Shown here: positions 16,146 through 24,463 of the stretch, piece by piece
How positions within the stretch are numbered: the first letter of the stretch is position 1
How the letters are laid out: every line of letters starts with the position of its first letter
Assembly (NCBI GenBank): GCA_902800815.1
Contig: CADCGB010000002.1
Location: 1-64,000, forward strand
Direction: 5' to 3'
Source: Fibrobacter succinogenes
GTDB taxonomy: Bacteria; Fibrobacterota; Fibrobacteria; Fibrobacterales; Fibrobacteraceae
DNA length: 64,000 nt
Notes under the pieces: model-generated
The model's input: the letters and a program-made list of their open reading frames with translations, nothing else
Database searches by the model: none
Told to the model about the DNA's origin: nothing
Program-made: the position numbers and the translations under genes

Positions 16146-17125
16146 AAATGTGACCAAGCCTGTGCTTTAATAACCGAAACATTCCCGTCCAAGCCTCGCA
16201 TACAGACGCCCGAACCGTCTACGACAGTCCCAATCCTGTAAACTCCGCCCGGCAGGGGGTCGTTTTCACGAAATATATCATTTTTGCAAGAATTTGAGAA
16301 TAATAGTTCGTATTCTTCGCCGCCATTCAAAGCAAATTCGAGCGGATCGAGCCCGAAGCGCGCACACAGGCGCCCCACCTCGGGGTCTACCGGTATCTTG
16401 GCACAGTCAATCTCGAGCCCCACGCCCGATGCAGATGCGATATGGTTCAGTTCCGAGGAAAGCCCGTCGCTTATATCCATGCAGGCGCCGCGTACACCCG
16501 CTTCTACGAGTTTTGCACCGGAGCGCTCGTCTATCGCAGGGGCGAGGTGGTACCCGACCAGGGCCGGGAATTCTTCCGCCACCTCGGGATGGTTCAATAG
16601 AATCCAGAGGCCTGCGGCAGACTTGCCCAGTGTACCCGCGACATACACGCCGTCACCCGGCCTTGCACCCGAGCGTACCAGAGGTTTATCGCCAACGCAC
16701 GTTCCCAACAACGTTGTACTGAACATGCCGCAATCGCCAGCAACCGTGTCGCCACCGATAAGGGCTATTCCGCGCCTTGCAAAGCCTTCGGCAAAGGCCT
16801 CGCCAACACGCTTGCGAACATCCTCGCTCCAGGCCTTATTCATGCAGATTCCGCAAACAGCAAATTTCGGCACGCCGCCCATCGCGGAAATATCAGAGAC
16901 ATTGCTCACGATGTGCTTTTCTACCGCCTGCTCGGGGCTCGACCAGTCCATACGGAAATGCGTCCCCTCGACCGAGAGGTCCTTCGTCACGAGCCACCCG
17001 TCGAACATGGCGCAGTCATCGCCCACAGGGAGCCACCCCCTGTTCCCGGGCGTAGCCTCGCCCATCGGGAGCGACTTTTTAAGCACGGATTCAATGAACT
17101 TGAACTCACCCAAATCAGCAAACAT
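16142..17125 (-). CDS. thiL: Thiamine-monophosphate kinase
   Basis: The 327-residue enzyme phosphorylates thiamine monophosphate to the cofactor thiamine pyrophosphate. It opens LGEFKFIESVLKKSL and shows VGDDCAMFDGWLVTKDLSVEGTHFRMDW, then NVSDISAMGGVPKFAV. This Asp-rich ATP/Mg-binding pattern is the one of the PurM-like fold. GGDTVAGD, YVAGTLGKSAAGLW and CMDISDGLSSELNHIA follow at the expected places, and the length is normal. It is the first gene of a two-gene minus-strand unit. Its TGA overlaps the GspE-type ATPase start, an arrangement with no evident functional link. Confidence 0.93.
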   Translation of the reverse strand: MFADLGEFKFIESVLKKSLPMGEATPGNRGWLPVGDDCAMFDGWLVTKDLSVEGTHFRMDWSSPEQAVEKHIVSNVSDISAMGGVPKFAVCGICMNKAWSEDVRKRVGEAFAEGFARRGIALIGGDTVAGDCGMFSTTLLGTCVGDKPLVRSGARPGDGVYVAGTLGKSAAGLWILLNHPEVAEEFPALVGYHLAPAIDERSGAKLVEAGVRGACMDISDGLSSELNHIASASGVGLEIDCAKIPVDPEVGRLCARFGLDPLEFALNGGEEYELLFSNSCKNDIFRENDPLPGGVYRIGTVVDGSGVCMRGLDGNVSVIKAQAWSHL

Positions 17126-17278
17126 GCCCTAAATTTAAATAAGTCTTCAGACCACCCAAAAAACATCTTGGCGACAAATGGTGGATAAGTTGGCAATAAT
17201 TGTGTGGTAAAAAATAAAATTTGAAAATACCCCCAAAAATCTATTCACAATCCGCAATAAATACCTATCTTTTAGGGC

Positions 17279-17701
17279 ATGGGACACATCTTTTTCATAT
17301 CGCCGTCCTCCCCCGGCAGTCTCGACAAGATGAGCCAGTGGACCCTCCGCTGGCTGCTCGAGAACGACATGGCGGAAGACTGCACGATGTACACCTGCAA
17401 TTCCGTGGAAGAAGCCACCGGAATCCTCGAAACGGCGCTCATCGTCGGCGAATCCCCGTCCCTCATCATCTTCGACCATGCCGACCGCCCCACGGACGTG
17501 AATCTGGCGTTCAGCAAGACCCTCCACAGCAGCATTCCTGAATCGTGGATCGTGGAAATTGTCCCGGATTCCATGCCTATCCAGGCAAACCCGGACAACA
17601 GCCTCTACTGGGTACGCAGGCCGCTCGACGAAGATGAATGGCGCGAGACCCTCGAACAGGTGCTCCGCAAGACCCCCACGCCGCAGTGGGCGAACGACTA
17701 A
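17279..17701 (+). CDS. Small protein of unknown function (140 aa)
   Basis: The sequence has no membrane segment or signal. It alternates hydrophobic strands and amphipathic helices: GHIFFISPSSPGSLDKM, EATGILETALIVGESPSLIIFDHADRP, SWIVEIVPDSMPI, LYWVRRPLDEDEWRETLEQVLRK. SLIIFDHADRP followed later by YWVRRPLDEDEW resembles a response-regulator receiver fold (strand ending in Asp, then a K/R-P turn). The conserved acidic pocket and Lys are not evident, so a degenerate receiver-like domain is only a suggestion. The start is uncertain because no strong ribosome site precedes it. A terminator follows 17 bases after the stop, so it is probably a single-gene unit. Confidence 0.65.
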   Translation: MGHIFFISPSSPGSLDKMSQWTLRWLLENDMAEDCTMYTCNSVEEATGILETALIVGESPSLIIFDHADRPTDVNLAFSKTLHSSIPESWIVEIVPDSMPIQANPDNSLYWVRRPLDEDEWRETLEQVLRKTPTPQWAND

Positions 17702-17717
17702 GAACATCTAGTTACTC

Positions 17718-17747
17718 GAAGGACGCTACAACAGGCGTTCTTTTTTT
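17718..17747 (+). terminator. Rho-independent terminator
   Basis: A seven-pair stem, aggacgc with gcgttct (one G-T wobble), is followed by a run of seven T. It ends the 17279 gene. Confidence 0.75.
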
Positions 17748-17762
17748 ACCCATATTTAACCC

Positions 17763-17791
17763 TAGCCACTAACAATTGGCCACTAGTAACT
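17763..17791. repeat. Degenerate ttggccactagt-type repeat
   Basis: Short directly repeated ccacta motifs, including ttggccactagtaac at 17776-17790. The same motif recurs as a longer run at 51462-51500. Confidence 0.5.
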
Positions 17792-17803
17792 ATTTTTTGC
17801 AAT

Positions 17804-18790
17804 ATGGATTTGAAATTTAAAGGTGTAAGTTACTTTGGCGTGCGCTCCCCCAAGCACGTTCTGGCCGACATGGCCGACATCAAGGCGGCGGGCTACAATG
17901 CCGTGCTCCACACCTGGAGCGAAGAGGACCAGCAATACTACTACGGCACCATGAAGGACATCGTGGACGCCTCTGCGGATATGGGCCTGAAGGTCTACGT
18001 GAACCCGTGGGGTGTGGGCCGCGTGTTTGGCGGCGAGGCGTATTCGGAACTTACCGCCCGCAATCACGATATGTGCCAGGTGGCGCTCGATGGCAAGCCC
18101 AAGGTGGCCGCCTGCCCGAACCATCCGGAATTCCGCGCCTACATGCACAAGTGGATTGAATCCGTATGCGCGACGAAGGTCGACACCATCTTCTGGGACG
18201 AACCGCACTTCTATTTCGAGAAAGGCGGACTACAGAACTGGAGCTGCCGCTGTGAAAAGTGCCGCGCGCTGTTCCGCGTCCGTTTCGGATACGACATGCC
18301 CGCCGAACTCACCAACGACGTGAAAAAATTCCGCGAGGACTCGCTTATCGACTTCCTGAAAGAAATGACCGAGGACGTGCACGCCCGCGGCAAACGCAAC
18401 TGTGTATGCATGCTCCCGCCGTGGTTCCCCGCGGGGCTCGACGACTGGGGCCGCGTTGCAGGCCTTGCAAGTGTCGATGAAGTTGCAAGCGACCCGTACT
18501 GGGAAAAGGGCGCGACCGAAGAATGGGTCCGCGAAAAATACGCCGAGACGGCTCGCAAGCTGACAGAAGTTGCCGCCAAGTACGGCAAAGCCGTGCAGAT
18601 GTGGGTAAAGGCATACCAGATTGAAGCGGGCCGCGAAAACGACCTCGCCATCGCCGTTGAAGAAAGCCGCGCCGCAGGTATCGACAACATCTTTGCGTGG
18701 AGTTACCGCGGCACCGAGATGCTCACCTGGCTAAAAAGCGACAACCCGGACGAAGTCGCCCGGGTGTTCAGAACGGCCGTGTCATCCTGA
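17804..18790 (+). CDS. TIM-barrel protein, putative glycoside hydrolase-like
   Basis: The 328-residue protein has no signal peptide. Repeated strand-helix units suggest a TIM barrel: GVSYFGVRS, YNAVLHTWSEED, LKVYVNPWGVGRVFGGE, VDTIFWDEPHFYF (Asp-Glu at 132-133), RNCVCMLPPWFPAGL and NIFAWSYRGTEM. WDEPHF at the end of a strand is a common acidic active-site arrangement in glycoside-hydrolase-like barrels. A cysteine cluster CRCEKC (148-153) lies between this motif and the next helix and could bind metal. I cannot assign a known family. The last residues and stop codon (VSS, TGA) are supplied by a dispersed repeat, so the true C-terminus may have been longer before the repeat inserted. Confidence 0.65.
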   Translation: MDLKFKGVSYFGVRSPKHVLADMADIKAAGYNAVLHTWSEEDQQYYYGTMKDIVDASADMGLKVYVNPWGVGRVFGGEAYSELTARNHDMCQVALDGKPKVAACPNHPEFRAYMHKWIESVCATKVDTIFWDEPHFYFEKGGLQNWSCRCEKCRALFRVRFGYDMPAELTNDVKKFREDSLIDFLKEMTEDVHARGKRNCVCMLPPWFPAGLDDWGRVAGLASVDEVASDPYWEKGATEEWVREKYAETARKLTEVAAKYGKAVQMWVKAYQIEAGRENDLAIAVEESRAAGIDNIFAWSYRGTEMLTWLKSDNPDEVARVFRTAVSS

Positions 18791-18874
18791 GCAAGATGCC
18801 GCTAGGCATCGCGTCGATATACGAAACTAGCCAACTTGTTGACTTAGTTGAGTTAGGTTCGAAGGAGCAGGATC
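18781..18874. repeat. Dispersed gtcatcctgagc-type repeat element
   Basis: The element begins gtcatcctgagc and ends with an inverted aggat near 18869-18873. It contains the hairpin gatgcc/ggcatc (18795-18810) and a run of ttagttga-like words. Its first bases form the stop codon of the preceding gene. A related copy lies at 45552-45616. Confidence 0.65.
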
Positions 18875-18876
18875 TA

Positions 18877-20457
18877 TTACTTCATAACGCGCACTACCGT
18901 GGAGCCTGCGCGGGATTTCGCAATGAATGTGCCGCCGGTTTTCACGAGGGTTTTCGCGCTGGCGCGGAGTTCCTGCATTCCTGAGGCTCGCACCTTTCCC
19001 AGATAATTGCCGTTCATGTCGAAGATGCGGTAGTTTTCGGCTCCGGCCGCGTGCGATAGCGCGGGCCTTACAAAGTCTGTGCATCCGTCAACGCAAACGA
19101 TTTCGTCTTCTCCGAACACAAAGTAATCCACGTCCATCCAGGAACCGGTTACCGTAAAGCGCAATATGTGTTCGCCCGCAGGGAGGTTCACCGTCGAGCG
19201 CACCTTGCTATAATCGTCATAGTTGTCTTCGCCATCGTTTTTCGGGACAGAGATTACGTCCGTGATGTTCTTGCCGTCAAGCGACATTTGGAAGCTCGAA
19301 GTCTCGTTTGCGGATGCGACCGACGCGTAGAAGGAATATTCGCCCGCTTCCTTCACATTCACGGTGTATTCGAGCCATTCGCCTTCCTGGTTGTAGCCCA
19401 CGATGTAGCCCGTCGCCTTCTTGTAAATGTCGACGCCCGTCCCTTCGCGGTAATTGGTGCCGCCGTGGTCTTCGGAATCGTTTTCGCTGTAGGAATCGTT
19501 GCCCGAGCCGACCCCCGGAATGTCGAAGTCTTCGGCCTCGATCTTGCCGGGAATTTCAAACGGTTTGTCCTTGAACGGCTTCTGCGGTTCGGGAACTACC
19601 GGAGCGCGGTTGATTGCCTTGAGCATCTGCTCTGCATAGCGCTTGCCAAATGTCACGTAGGCATCGTGACCGAAGTGGTAGCGGTCCACGCCGTTGCCGT
19701 CAAGGCCCTCGGAAGAAGCGTAGTAGGTATTGCCCATCGTGTTCGGGAGTTTCGACACGCGGTCGGAATAGCAGCAGCCCGAACGCAGGAGTTCGCCCGC
19801 CACGAACGGCACCGTGTCGGAACTCATGTCAAGCGCCTTGAGGATATCGTCGCGGGTCTTCTTCACGATTTTCGGCCAGTCCGGGTAGCCACCGTCGGTT
19901 TCGCCCTGGTGGAAGATGAACCCCTTGATGACGCCCACCTGCTGCGCCTTCTTCGCGATATCGATAATCGTCTTCGTCACGTTGCCGTCGCTCGCGTATT
20001 CCTTCGCATAGTTCTTGAGCCAGTCTTCTGCAGTCGAGAGGTAGCTCGCGTACTGGTCCTGGTCGAAGAGTTTGATGCTCGCGCCGCCTACCGCAACCGG
20101 AATAATACCGATGGTCACGTCGGGCATGCTGTCGGCCATCGTGCGCCCGAACCAGTCGGCAATGGAGATCGTGTTGCCGCAGTTAAAGAGCGAAGGTACC
20201 GCCGGGTAGACCTCGCCGATAGCGTTGCGGCCCTTGCCGCTGCACTTTTGCGAGGCGAAAATCTTGAAGCGCGGGTTTTCGGCCTTGTCGGCGTTATCGG
20301 CATTGGCCGTGCCGCCCATGTTGGACTGCCCGTACGCGATATAGATGTGGAAATTGGGGTCCGGAGCGGCACCAGCAGGCGCGGAACCGAACGCAATGAA
20401 GCCCGCGGCGAAACACGCCACGGACGTAAACCGGGTGAGTTGTTTAAACATTCCCAT
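18877..20457 (-). CDS. Secreted CE6-type acetyl esterase with CBM6
   Basis: The ATG at 20457 is chosen because AAAGGAG lies 5 bases upstream. The 526-residue protein has a signal peptide ending PAGAAPD, then the esterase domain (about residues 25-290). That domain shows AYGQSNMGGT (nucleophile Ser), IPVAVGGASIKLFD, FIFHQGETDGGYPDW and DRYHFGHDAYVTFGKRYAEQML. Next is a CBM6-like module (about 305-435): EIPGKIEAEDFD, YIVGYNQEGEWLEYTVNV, GEYSFYASVAS, LPAGEHILRFTVTGSWMDVDYFVF. The last 60 residues (YRIFDMNGNYLGKVRAS ... VVRVMK) form a basic C-terminal module. The architecture matches the acetyl xylan esterases described from Fibrobacter. A role in deacetylating xylan outside the cell is strongly supported by family knowledge. 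Substrate preference is not visible. Confidence 0.88.
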   Translation of the reverse strand: MGMFKQLTRFTSVACFAAGFIAFGSAPAGAAPDPNFHIYIAYGQSNMGGTANADNADKAENPRFKIFASQKCSGKGRNAIGEVYPAVPSLFNCGNTISIADWFGRTMADSMPDVTIGIIPVAVGGASIKLFDQDQYASYLSTAEDWLKNYAKEYASDGNVTKTIIDIAKKAQQVGVIKGFIFHQGETDGGYPDWPKIVKKTRDDILKALDMSSDTVPFVAGELLRSGCCYSDRVSKLPNTMGNTYYASSEGLDGNGVDRYHFGHDAYVTFGKRYAEQMLKAINRAPVVPEPQKPFKDKPFEIPGKIEAEDFDIPGVGSGNDSYSENDSEDHGGTNYREGTGVDIYKKATGYIVGYNQEGEWLEYTVNVKEAGEYSFYASVASANETSSFQMSLDGKNITDVISVPKNDGEDNYDDYSKVRSTVNLPAGEHILRFTVTGSWMDVDYFVFGEDEIVCVDGCTDFVRPALSHAAGAENYRIFDMNGNYLGKVRASGMQELRASAKTLVKTGGTFIAKSRAGSTVVRVMK

Positions 20458-20495
20458 ACATACTCCTTTCAAACAACACTCTAAATTTACCCTCT

Positions 20496-20526
20496 AAAAA
20501 GCGAAAAGGGCGCCCAAAGCGCCCTT
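20496..20526 (-). terminator. Terminator after the 20652 lipoprotein gene
   Basis: The 8-bp stem aagggcgc (20506-20513) pairs with gcgccctt (20519-20526). On the minus strand it is followed by T-rich sequence (complement of 20496-20507). Confidence 0.65.
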
Positions 20527-20545
20527 ATTCCATAGACAGATTGTC

Positions 20546-20657
20546 AATGCGACAAGGGAGGGCTCAGCCCTCCCTAAGGCCCTCCTACGGCAAACTTCGT
20601 TTGCCTTGGGCATACGCTTAGGCGTATGCGTTCGTAAACTTTTTGAAAAAGTTAGGG
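20546..20657. repeat. Composite multi-hairpin repeat
   Basis: Three perfect hairpins lie in series: agggagggc/gccctccct (20555-20575), ggcaaac/gtttgcc (20589-20605) and gcatacgc/gcgtatgc (20610-20629). A fourth weak one, aactttt/aaaagtt, reaches the stop region of the lipoprotein gene. The first pair is shared with 60901-60952 and the second and third with 37771-37814. Confidence 0.8.
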
Positions 20658-21356
20658 ATCGTCCTTGACGCAACGGACGGAGTAGGCGATACTCTTACTC
20701 TCGCTGAACAAAATCGCATCGCTGCGTTCGCTGTACAAGGCCACGTAGCACGAGTAGTAATTGCGCATCGTAGAACTCCAAAAGGTCGCGTTGTCGCCCT
20801 CAGCGTAGTAATCCCCATTACTGTATCTGTAGCCAGCAGAAAGCGCCGAGAACCCGAAATCATCCGTGCCATTACCACTACTATTCCAACCAGACGCAGA
20901 CTTTAATCTCAAGCCCACCGTTGAAGAGTCTCCAACTACAGTAAACAGTTTTTTCCATTCTGTCGTGTCCGGCAGGTGCCAACCGCTGGGACATACCTCT
21001 ATTGCAGTCCACCATGAGTAAAACCGACCTTGCTTGGTGCAGTTTGTAGTATCATCATTGTAGCAATAGCTGGGAGAAGCTTCATAGTTCAGGTTCTCCG
21101 CCATCCACCACTGATCTCCGATTTTTACAGTCTTGTAGGTCTGACCGTCTCGGTCATCCACCAACTCGCCGTATTCGCAATTATCTTCTGTCTCAGTCTT
21201 GCACGGAGTCACCAATGTAACCGAACTCGACGGCTCCACCGAACTGCTGCTCAACGATGAACCGCCCGAAGGACGAGCCGCAAAATCGCTTTCGTCGTCA
21301 CCGCAAGCGACAAACATCGCCACACAAACAAAAACTCCAATCCAAAGAGAACGCAT
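20652..21356 (-). CDS. Fibrobacter major paralogous domain lipoprotein (TIGR02145-like)
   Basis: The start at 21356 (MRSLWIGVF) follows GGAGG closely. The 234-residue product has a lipobox FVAC (Cys18), a Ser-rich linker (SSLSSSSVEPSSS) and the paralogous domain. In that domain come CKTETEDNCEYGELVDDRDGQ (abridged), TYKTVKIGDQWWMAENLNY, GRFYSWWTAI, CPSGWHLPDTTEWKKLF, DDFGFSALSAGYRY, ATFWSST and SIAYSVRCVKDD. The domain's function is unknown; surface location is inferred from the lipid anchor. The protein is closely related to the 33045 copy across the CKTETEDN-to-MAENLNY block, but codon choices differ, so the similarity is at protein level. Upstream lies efp with its own terminator, so this gene is probably a single unit. 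Confidence 0.85.
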   Translation of the reverse strand: MRSLWIGVFVCVAMFVACGDDESDFAARPSGGSSLSSSSVEPSSSVTLVTPCKTETEDNCEYGELVDDRDGQTYKTVKIGDQWWMAENLNYEASPSYCYNDDTTNCTKQGRFYSWWTAIEVCPSGWHLPDTTEWKKLFTVVGDSSTVGLRLKSASGWNSSGNGTDDFGFSALSAGYRYSNGDYYAEGDNATFWSSTMRNYYSCYVALYSERSDAILFSESKSIAYSVRCVKDDP

Positions 21357-21384
21357 ATTTCCTCCTATTTTCCGAATAAAATAT

Positions 21385-21411
21385 AAAAAAGCCTCGTCGC
21401 AGGGACGAGGC
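21385..21411 (-). terminator. Terminator after efp
   Basis: The 8-bp stem gcctcgtc (21391-21398) pairs with gacgaggc (21404-21411), followed on the minus strand by a run of six T. Confidence 0.88.
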
Positions 21412-21435
21412 ATTCAATGTCGCAATAATCAGTGA

Positions 21436-22020
21436 TTACTTCGCGCGTTCGAGGTAAGAACCGTCGCGGGTGTCCACGCGGATCTTGGTGTTGTTCTCGA
21501 TGAACAGCGGGATCATCACCTTGGCGCCGGTTTCGAGGATGGCTTCGCGCATCACGTTACCGCTGGTGTTGCCCTGCACTGCCGGAGGTGCTTCCACAAT
21601 CATCAGGTCGACGAAGGTCGGCGGGATGACTTCGATGGGGAGCGTAGAACCGCTCTTCGGGTCCTTCCACCAGGTCACTTCGACGGTAGCGCCGTCAAGC
21701 AGCCACACTTCGCAGCCGTTGAGGGCTTCCTTGGCGATTTCCATGGTTTCCTGAGTGGTGTTGTCCAGGAAATACCAGGTAGAACCGTCGTTGTAGAGGT
21801 AGGTCATTTCGGTGTAGGTCACGTCGGCTTCTTCGACAGTGTCGCCGCTCTTCCAAGTACGTTCGAGAGTACGGCCAGTCACCAGGTTCTTGATGCGAAC
21901 GCGGTTGAAGGCCTGGCCCTTGCCCGGCTTCACGAACTGGTTCTCGATGATTTCGTACGGCTGACCATCAACCATGATTTTTAACTTCTTGCGGAATTCG
22001 TTGGTGCTTACAGTACCCAT
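21436..22020 (-). CDS. efp: Elongation factor P
   Basis: EF-P enters the ribosomal E site and rescues ribosomes stalled at proline runs. The 194-residue sequence shows the three-domain pattern. It begins STNEFRKKLKIMVDGQPYEIIENQFV, then KPGKGQAFNRVRIKNLVTGRTLERTW, where Lys34 sits at the modified loop tip. The signature region LPIEVIPPTFVDLMIVEAPPAVQGNTSGNVM follows, and the C-terminus is IRVDTRDGSYLERAK. Lys at position 34 and the divergent neighbour EpmB imply beta-lysylation of this residue. No epmA (the ligase) is in the window. The 41-base spacer to epmB must hold both promoters. Confidence 0.96.
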   Translation of the reverse strand: MGTVSTNEFRKKLKIMVDGQPYEIIENQFVKPGKGQAFNRVRIKNLVTGRTLERTWKSGDTVEEADVTYTEMTYLYNDGSTWYFLDNTTQETMEIAKEALNGCEVWLLDGATVEVTWWKDPKSGSTLPIEVIPPTFVDLMIVEAPPAVQGNTSGNVMREAILETGAKVMIPLFIENNTKIRVDTRDGSYLERAK

Positions 22021-22061
22021 ATTATCCTCTTGTTGATTTTGATGCTAAATTTAGCAATATA

Positions 22062-23036
22062 ATGGACGACGCCACAAAAGTTTTCACGCAAATTAACGAT
22101 TTTTTGGAATATCTGGGCCCGGAATGCGCGGCTACAATCGCAAATGTGGCCCCGCACGGCAAACTAGACTTAAGCCCCAAGTTTCCCTTTGTATGTTCGA
22201 GGCACTATGCCGACCTAATCAAGAAGGCGAGCGAGCCCGAGGCGCTTTTGCGCGAGATTTTGCCGCATGTCGCCGAGCGTGAAAATGTTGCCGGATTCGT
22301 GGACGACCCGGTAGGCGACCTGCCTGCGGGCAAGGCGGACTGCGTCATCCAGAAATACGACCGGCGGGCGCTGATTGTCTCGACCGCCACCTGCGGTGCG
22401 CGTTGCCGCTTCTGTTTCCGCAAGAACTACCCCTTCCAGAACATACCCGACGTGGCACGGCAGGTGAGCGCCTGGCTCGACACGCACAGCGACATCTGGG
22501 AGGTCATACTTTCGGGGGGCGACCCGCTCATGCTGGGGCCCGGCGAATTCCGCGACCTGGTGGAGGCGATTGCCATGCATCCCTCGGTCACCACGCTGCG
22601 CATCCATACACGCCTCCCCGTAATGCGGCCCGACGTGGCGATGCAGCACTTTGAACTATTGCGCGAACTGCCTGCACGGTTTGAATGTGTTCTCGTGGCA
22701 CACGTGGACCACCCGGACGAACTCGACGATGATTCCCAGATGATTTTCGGACAAATTAAGTATTCCGGATGGACGGTCTTGAACCAGAGCGTGCTCCTGA
22801 AGGGCGTGAACGACAGCGCCGATACACTCGAAAGACTGAGCCGCAAACTATTCGAGCAGGGAGTACTCCCCTACTACCTGCACCAACTGGACCATGCGAA
22901 CGGAGTCGCGCACTTTGAAGTCAGCGATGAAAACGCTCGCACACTTATTGAAGAAATCCGCAAGCGCCTGCCCGGCTACCTCGTGCCCAAACTCGTAAGG
23001 GAAATTGCCGGCGAAAAGAGCAAGACACCCATCTAG
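22062..23036 (+). CDS. epmB: EF-P beta-lysylation protein, lysine 2,3-aminomutase EpmB (YjeK)
   Basis: The 324-residue radical SAM enzyme converts L-alpha-lysine to beta-lysine, which EpmA attaches to EF-P. The cluster motif is STATCGARCRFCFRKNYPF (CxxxCxxC). It is followed by WEVILSGGDPLML and LRIHTRLPVMRPDV, both typical of lysine aminomutases, and by VLLKGVNDSADTL and LPYYLHQLD. The length is that of EpmB rather than the longer catabolic KamA, which needs extra C-terminal residues. It is divergent from efp and adjacent, which supports the role. Its stop overlaps the convergent Omp85-type gene by 4 bases. Confidence 0.92.
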   Translation: MDDATKVFTQINDFLEYLGPECAATIANVAPHGKLDLSPKFPFVCSRHYADLIKKASEPEALLREILPHVAERENVAGFVDDPVGDLPAGKADCVIQKYDRRALIVSTATCGARCRFCFRKNYPFQNIPDVARQVSAWLDTHSDIWEVILSGGDPLMLGPGEFRDLVEAIAMHPSVTTLRIHTRLPVMRPDVAMQHFELLRELPARFECVLVAHVDHPDELDDDSQMIFGQIKYSGWTVLNQSVLLKGVNDSADTLERLSRKLFEQGVLPYYLHQLDHANGVAHFEVSDENARTLIEEIRKRLPGYLVPKLVREIAGEKSKTPI

Positions 23037-24463
23037 AACAGCGTCTTGACGCCGAAGCCGAGGATGCCATCAAGGAAATCGCAGCCGTTACGGAGTGCGT
23101 AGTACAAGTTCACGCTCCAGTTTCCGCGATACTGCGTAAAGCCCAGGCCATAGCCCTGCTCGCGCGCCCAGCCGTGCCCAGGTTGCATACGGCGGTATAG
23201 TCCCGGCTGGTAGAACGCCTCAATACTTAGGTCATAACCGTCCTGCCACAGGATGGCGAGTTCAGAGAGTCCATATGCACGACTGCGGAGCATGTGGTAC
23301 TGCATTCCCTTGAAATCGTTCGGACCACCAAGCGCAAACAGGTCGGTGCGCCGGAGCGCCGCGTTGCCCGGGAATATTCCGCCGACCATGCCTGCAAAGC
23401 GCGCGATGAAATTGCCATACAGCGTGTAGTATGCCGTAACATTCGCCGTTGCCGAGAGGTAGTTGTCGAGAGAATCGGGGCGGTCCATCTTCCAAGTAAG
23501 CGAGCCGTCAAAGCGGATGCCGCTGCGGGGCAAGACGAACCGGTCAAGCGACACATACGAGATTTCAAAGGAGGAATGCTTGTCGTCTTCGCTCATCCCG
23601 AGGAACACGCCTATTGTGAAATCGAACCCGATATCGCGCGTGATGCCCACCGAGCCCAGGAGCGTACGTTCCACAACCTCTTCCGTACTATCGGAACCCG
23701 CAGAGTCGCCCGCAACTACGGCATCGAGAGTTTCTTCGTCAAAGTTCCCGCGCACCACCACGTTCCACGCGGTCCCGAAAATCCAGGGTTCCTTGTAACT
23801 GCCCGAAAGGTGCCGCGTGTTTTCGCCCGTAAAGCCTTCCAACTGCAGGTCACGCGCCGTGCCCGCAATGTTGAACAGGTTCACGTCCAACTTGCCTTCC
23901 CATACGTTGTCCTCGCTAGAATAGGTCAGCACGCCTTCCGCTTCCGACACGTTCGCCTTGCGCATACTGAACGCAGGCACAATCCTGTTCCTTGCGGGGT
24001 CGCGGAAGAGGCGCGTCGGAGCCGTGCGGTTGTAGTACCCGATGCGCGAGAGTTTGCGTTCGCTGCGTTCCAGGTCCGTAAGGGACACGGCCTCTCCCGC
24101 CTCGATGCCGGAGAGTTTCGCAAACACCTCGCGCTTTGTCCCCGCAGAATCAAGATTTTCGGGCGGCGCCCACACATAGCCCGCACCCCGCGTGAATTCC
24201 AGTTCCAGCACATGCTTTTCGCCCGCCTGCCGGACTTCGCCCCGCATGCGTGCCGCAACAAATCCCTGGTCCTCGTAATAGCGCACCAGCTTATCCGCCA
24301 GCGGCTTCCAGGCGTCACACGGCTCCCCGATGGCAGATTTCATCTGCGATTCGTCGAACTCGGTATGCTCTCCGGCCCAAGCGATGCTATCGATGGTACA
24401 CACGCCCTCGCCCTTCGCCATCGCGAAGGTTGCAAAGAGTAATATGTACAACATCCACCTCAT
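23033..24463 (-). CDS. Omp85-type outer membrane protein (BamA/TamA-like)
   Basis: The 476-residue protein has a signal peptide (residues 1-16, ending AMAKG). A region of about 150 residues with POTRA-like pattern follows (CTIDSIAWAGEHTEFDES, LADKLVRYYEDQGFVAARM, GYVWAPP; then LTDLERSERKLSRIGYYNR). The remaining 300 residues alternate polar and hydrophobic residues in beta strands: HLSGSYKEPWIFGTAWNVVVRGNF, LFALGGPNDFKGMQYHML, YGLGFTQYRGNWSVNLYYAL. The end GILGFGVKTLF fits the last barrel strand with a C-terminal Phe. LGGPNDFKG replaces the usual VRGF loop motif. It is the last gene of a five-gene operon. The ATG shares one base with the stop of the gene before it. It may insert or export the large protein encoded next door. 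Confidence 0.78.
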   Translation of the reverse strand: MRWMLYILLFATFAMAKGEGVCTIDSIAWAGEHTEFDESQMKSAIGEPCDAWKPLADKLVRYYEDQGFVAARMRGEVRQAGEKHVLELEFTRGAGYVWAPPENLDSAGTKREVFAKLSGIEAGEAVSLTDLERSERKLSRIGYYNRTAPTRLFRDPARNRIVPAFSMRKANVSEAEGVLTYSSEDNVWEGKLDVNLFNIAGTARDLQLEGFTGENTRHLSGSYKEPWIFGTAWNVVVRGNFDEETLDAVVAGDSAGSDSTEEVVERTLLGSVGITRDIGFDFTIGVFLGMSEDDKHSSFEISYVSLDRFVLPRSGIRFDGSLTWKMDRPDSLDNYLSATANVTAYYTLYGNFIARFAGMVGGIFPGNAALRRTDLFALGGPNDFKGMQYHMLRSRAYGLSELAILWQDGYDLSIEAFYQPGLYRRMQPGHGWAREQGYGLGFTQYRGNWSVNLYYALRNGCDFLDGILGFGVKTLF

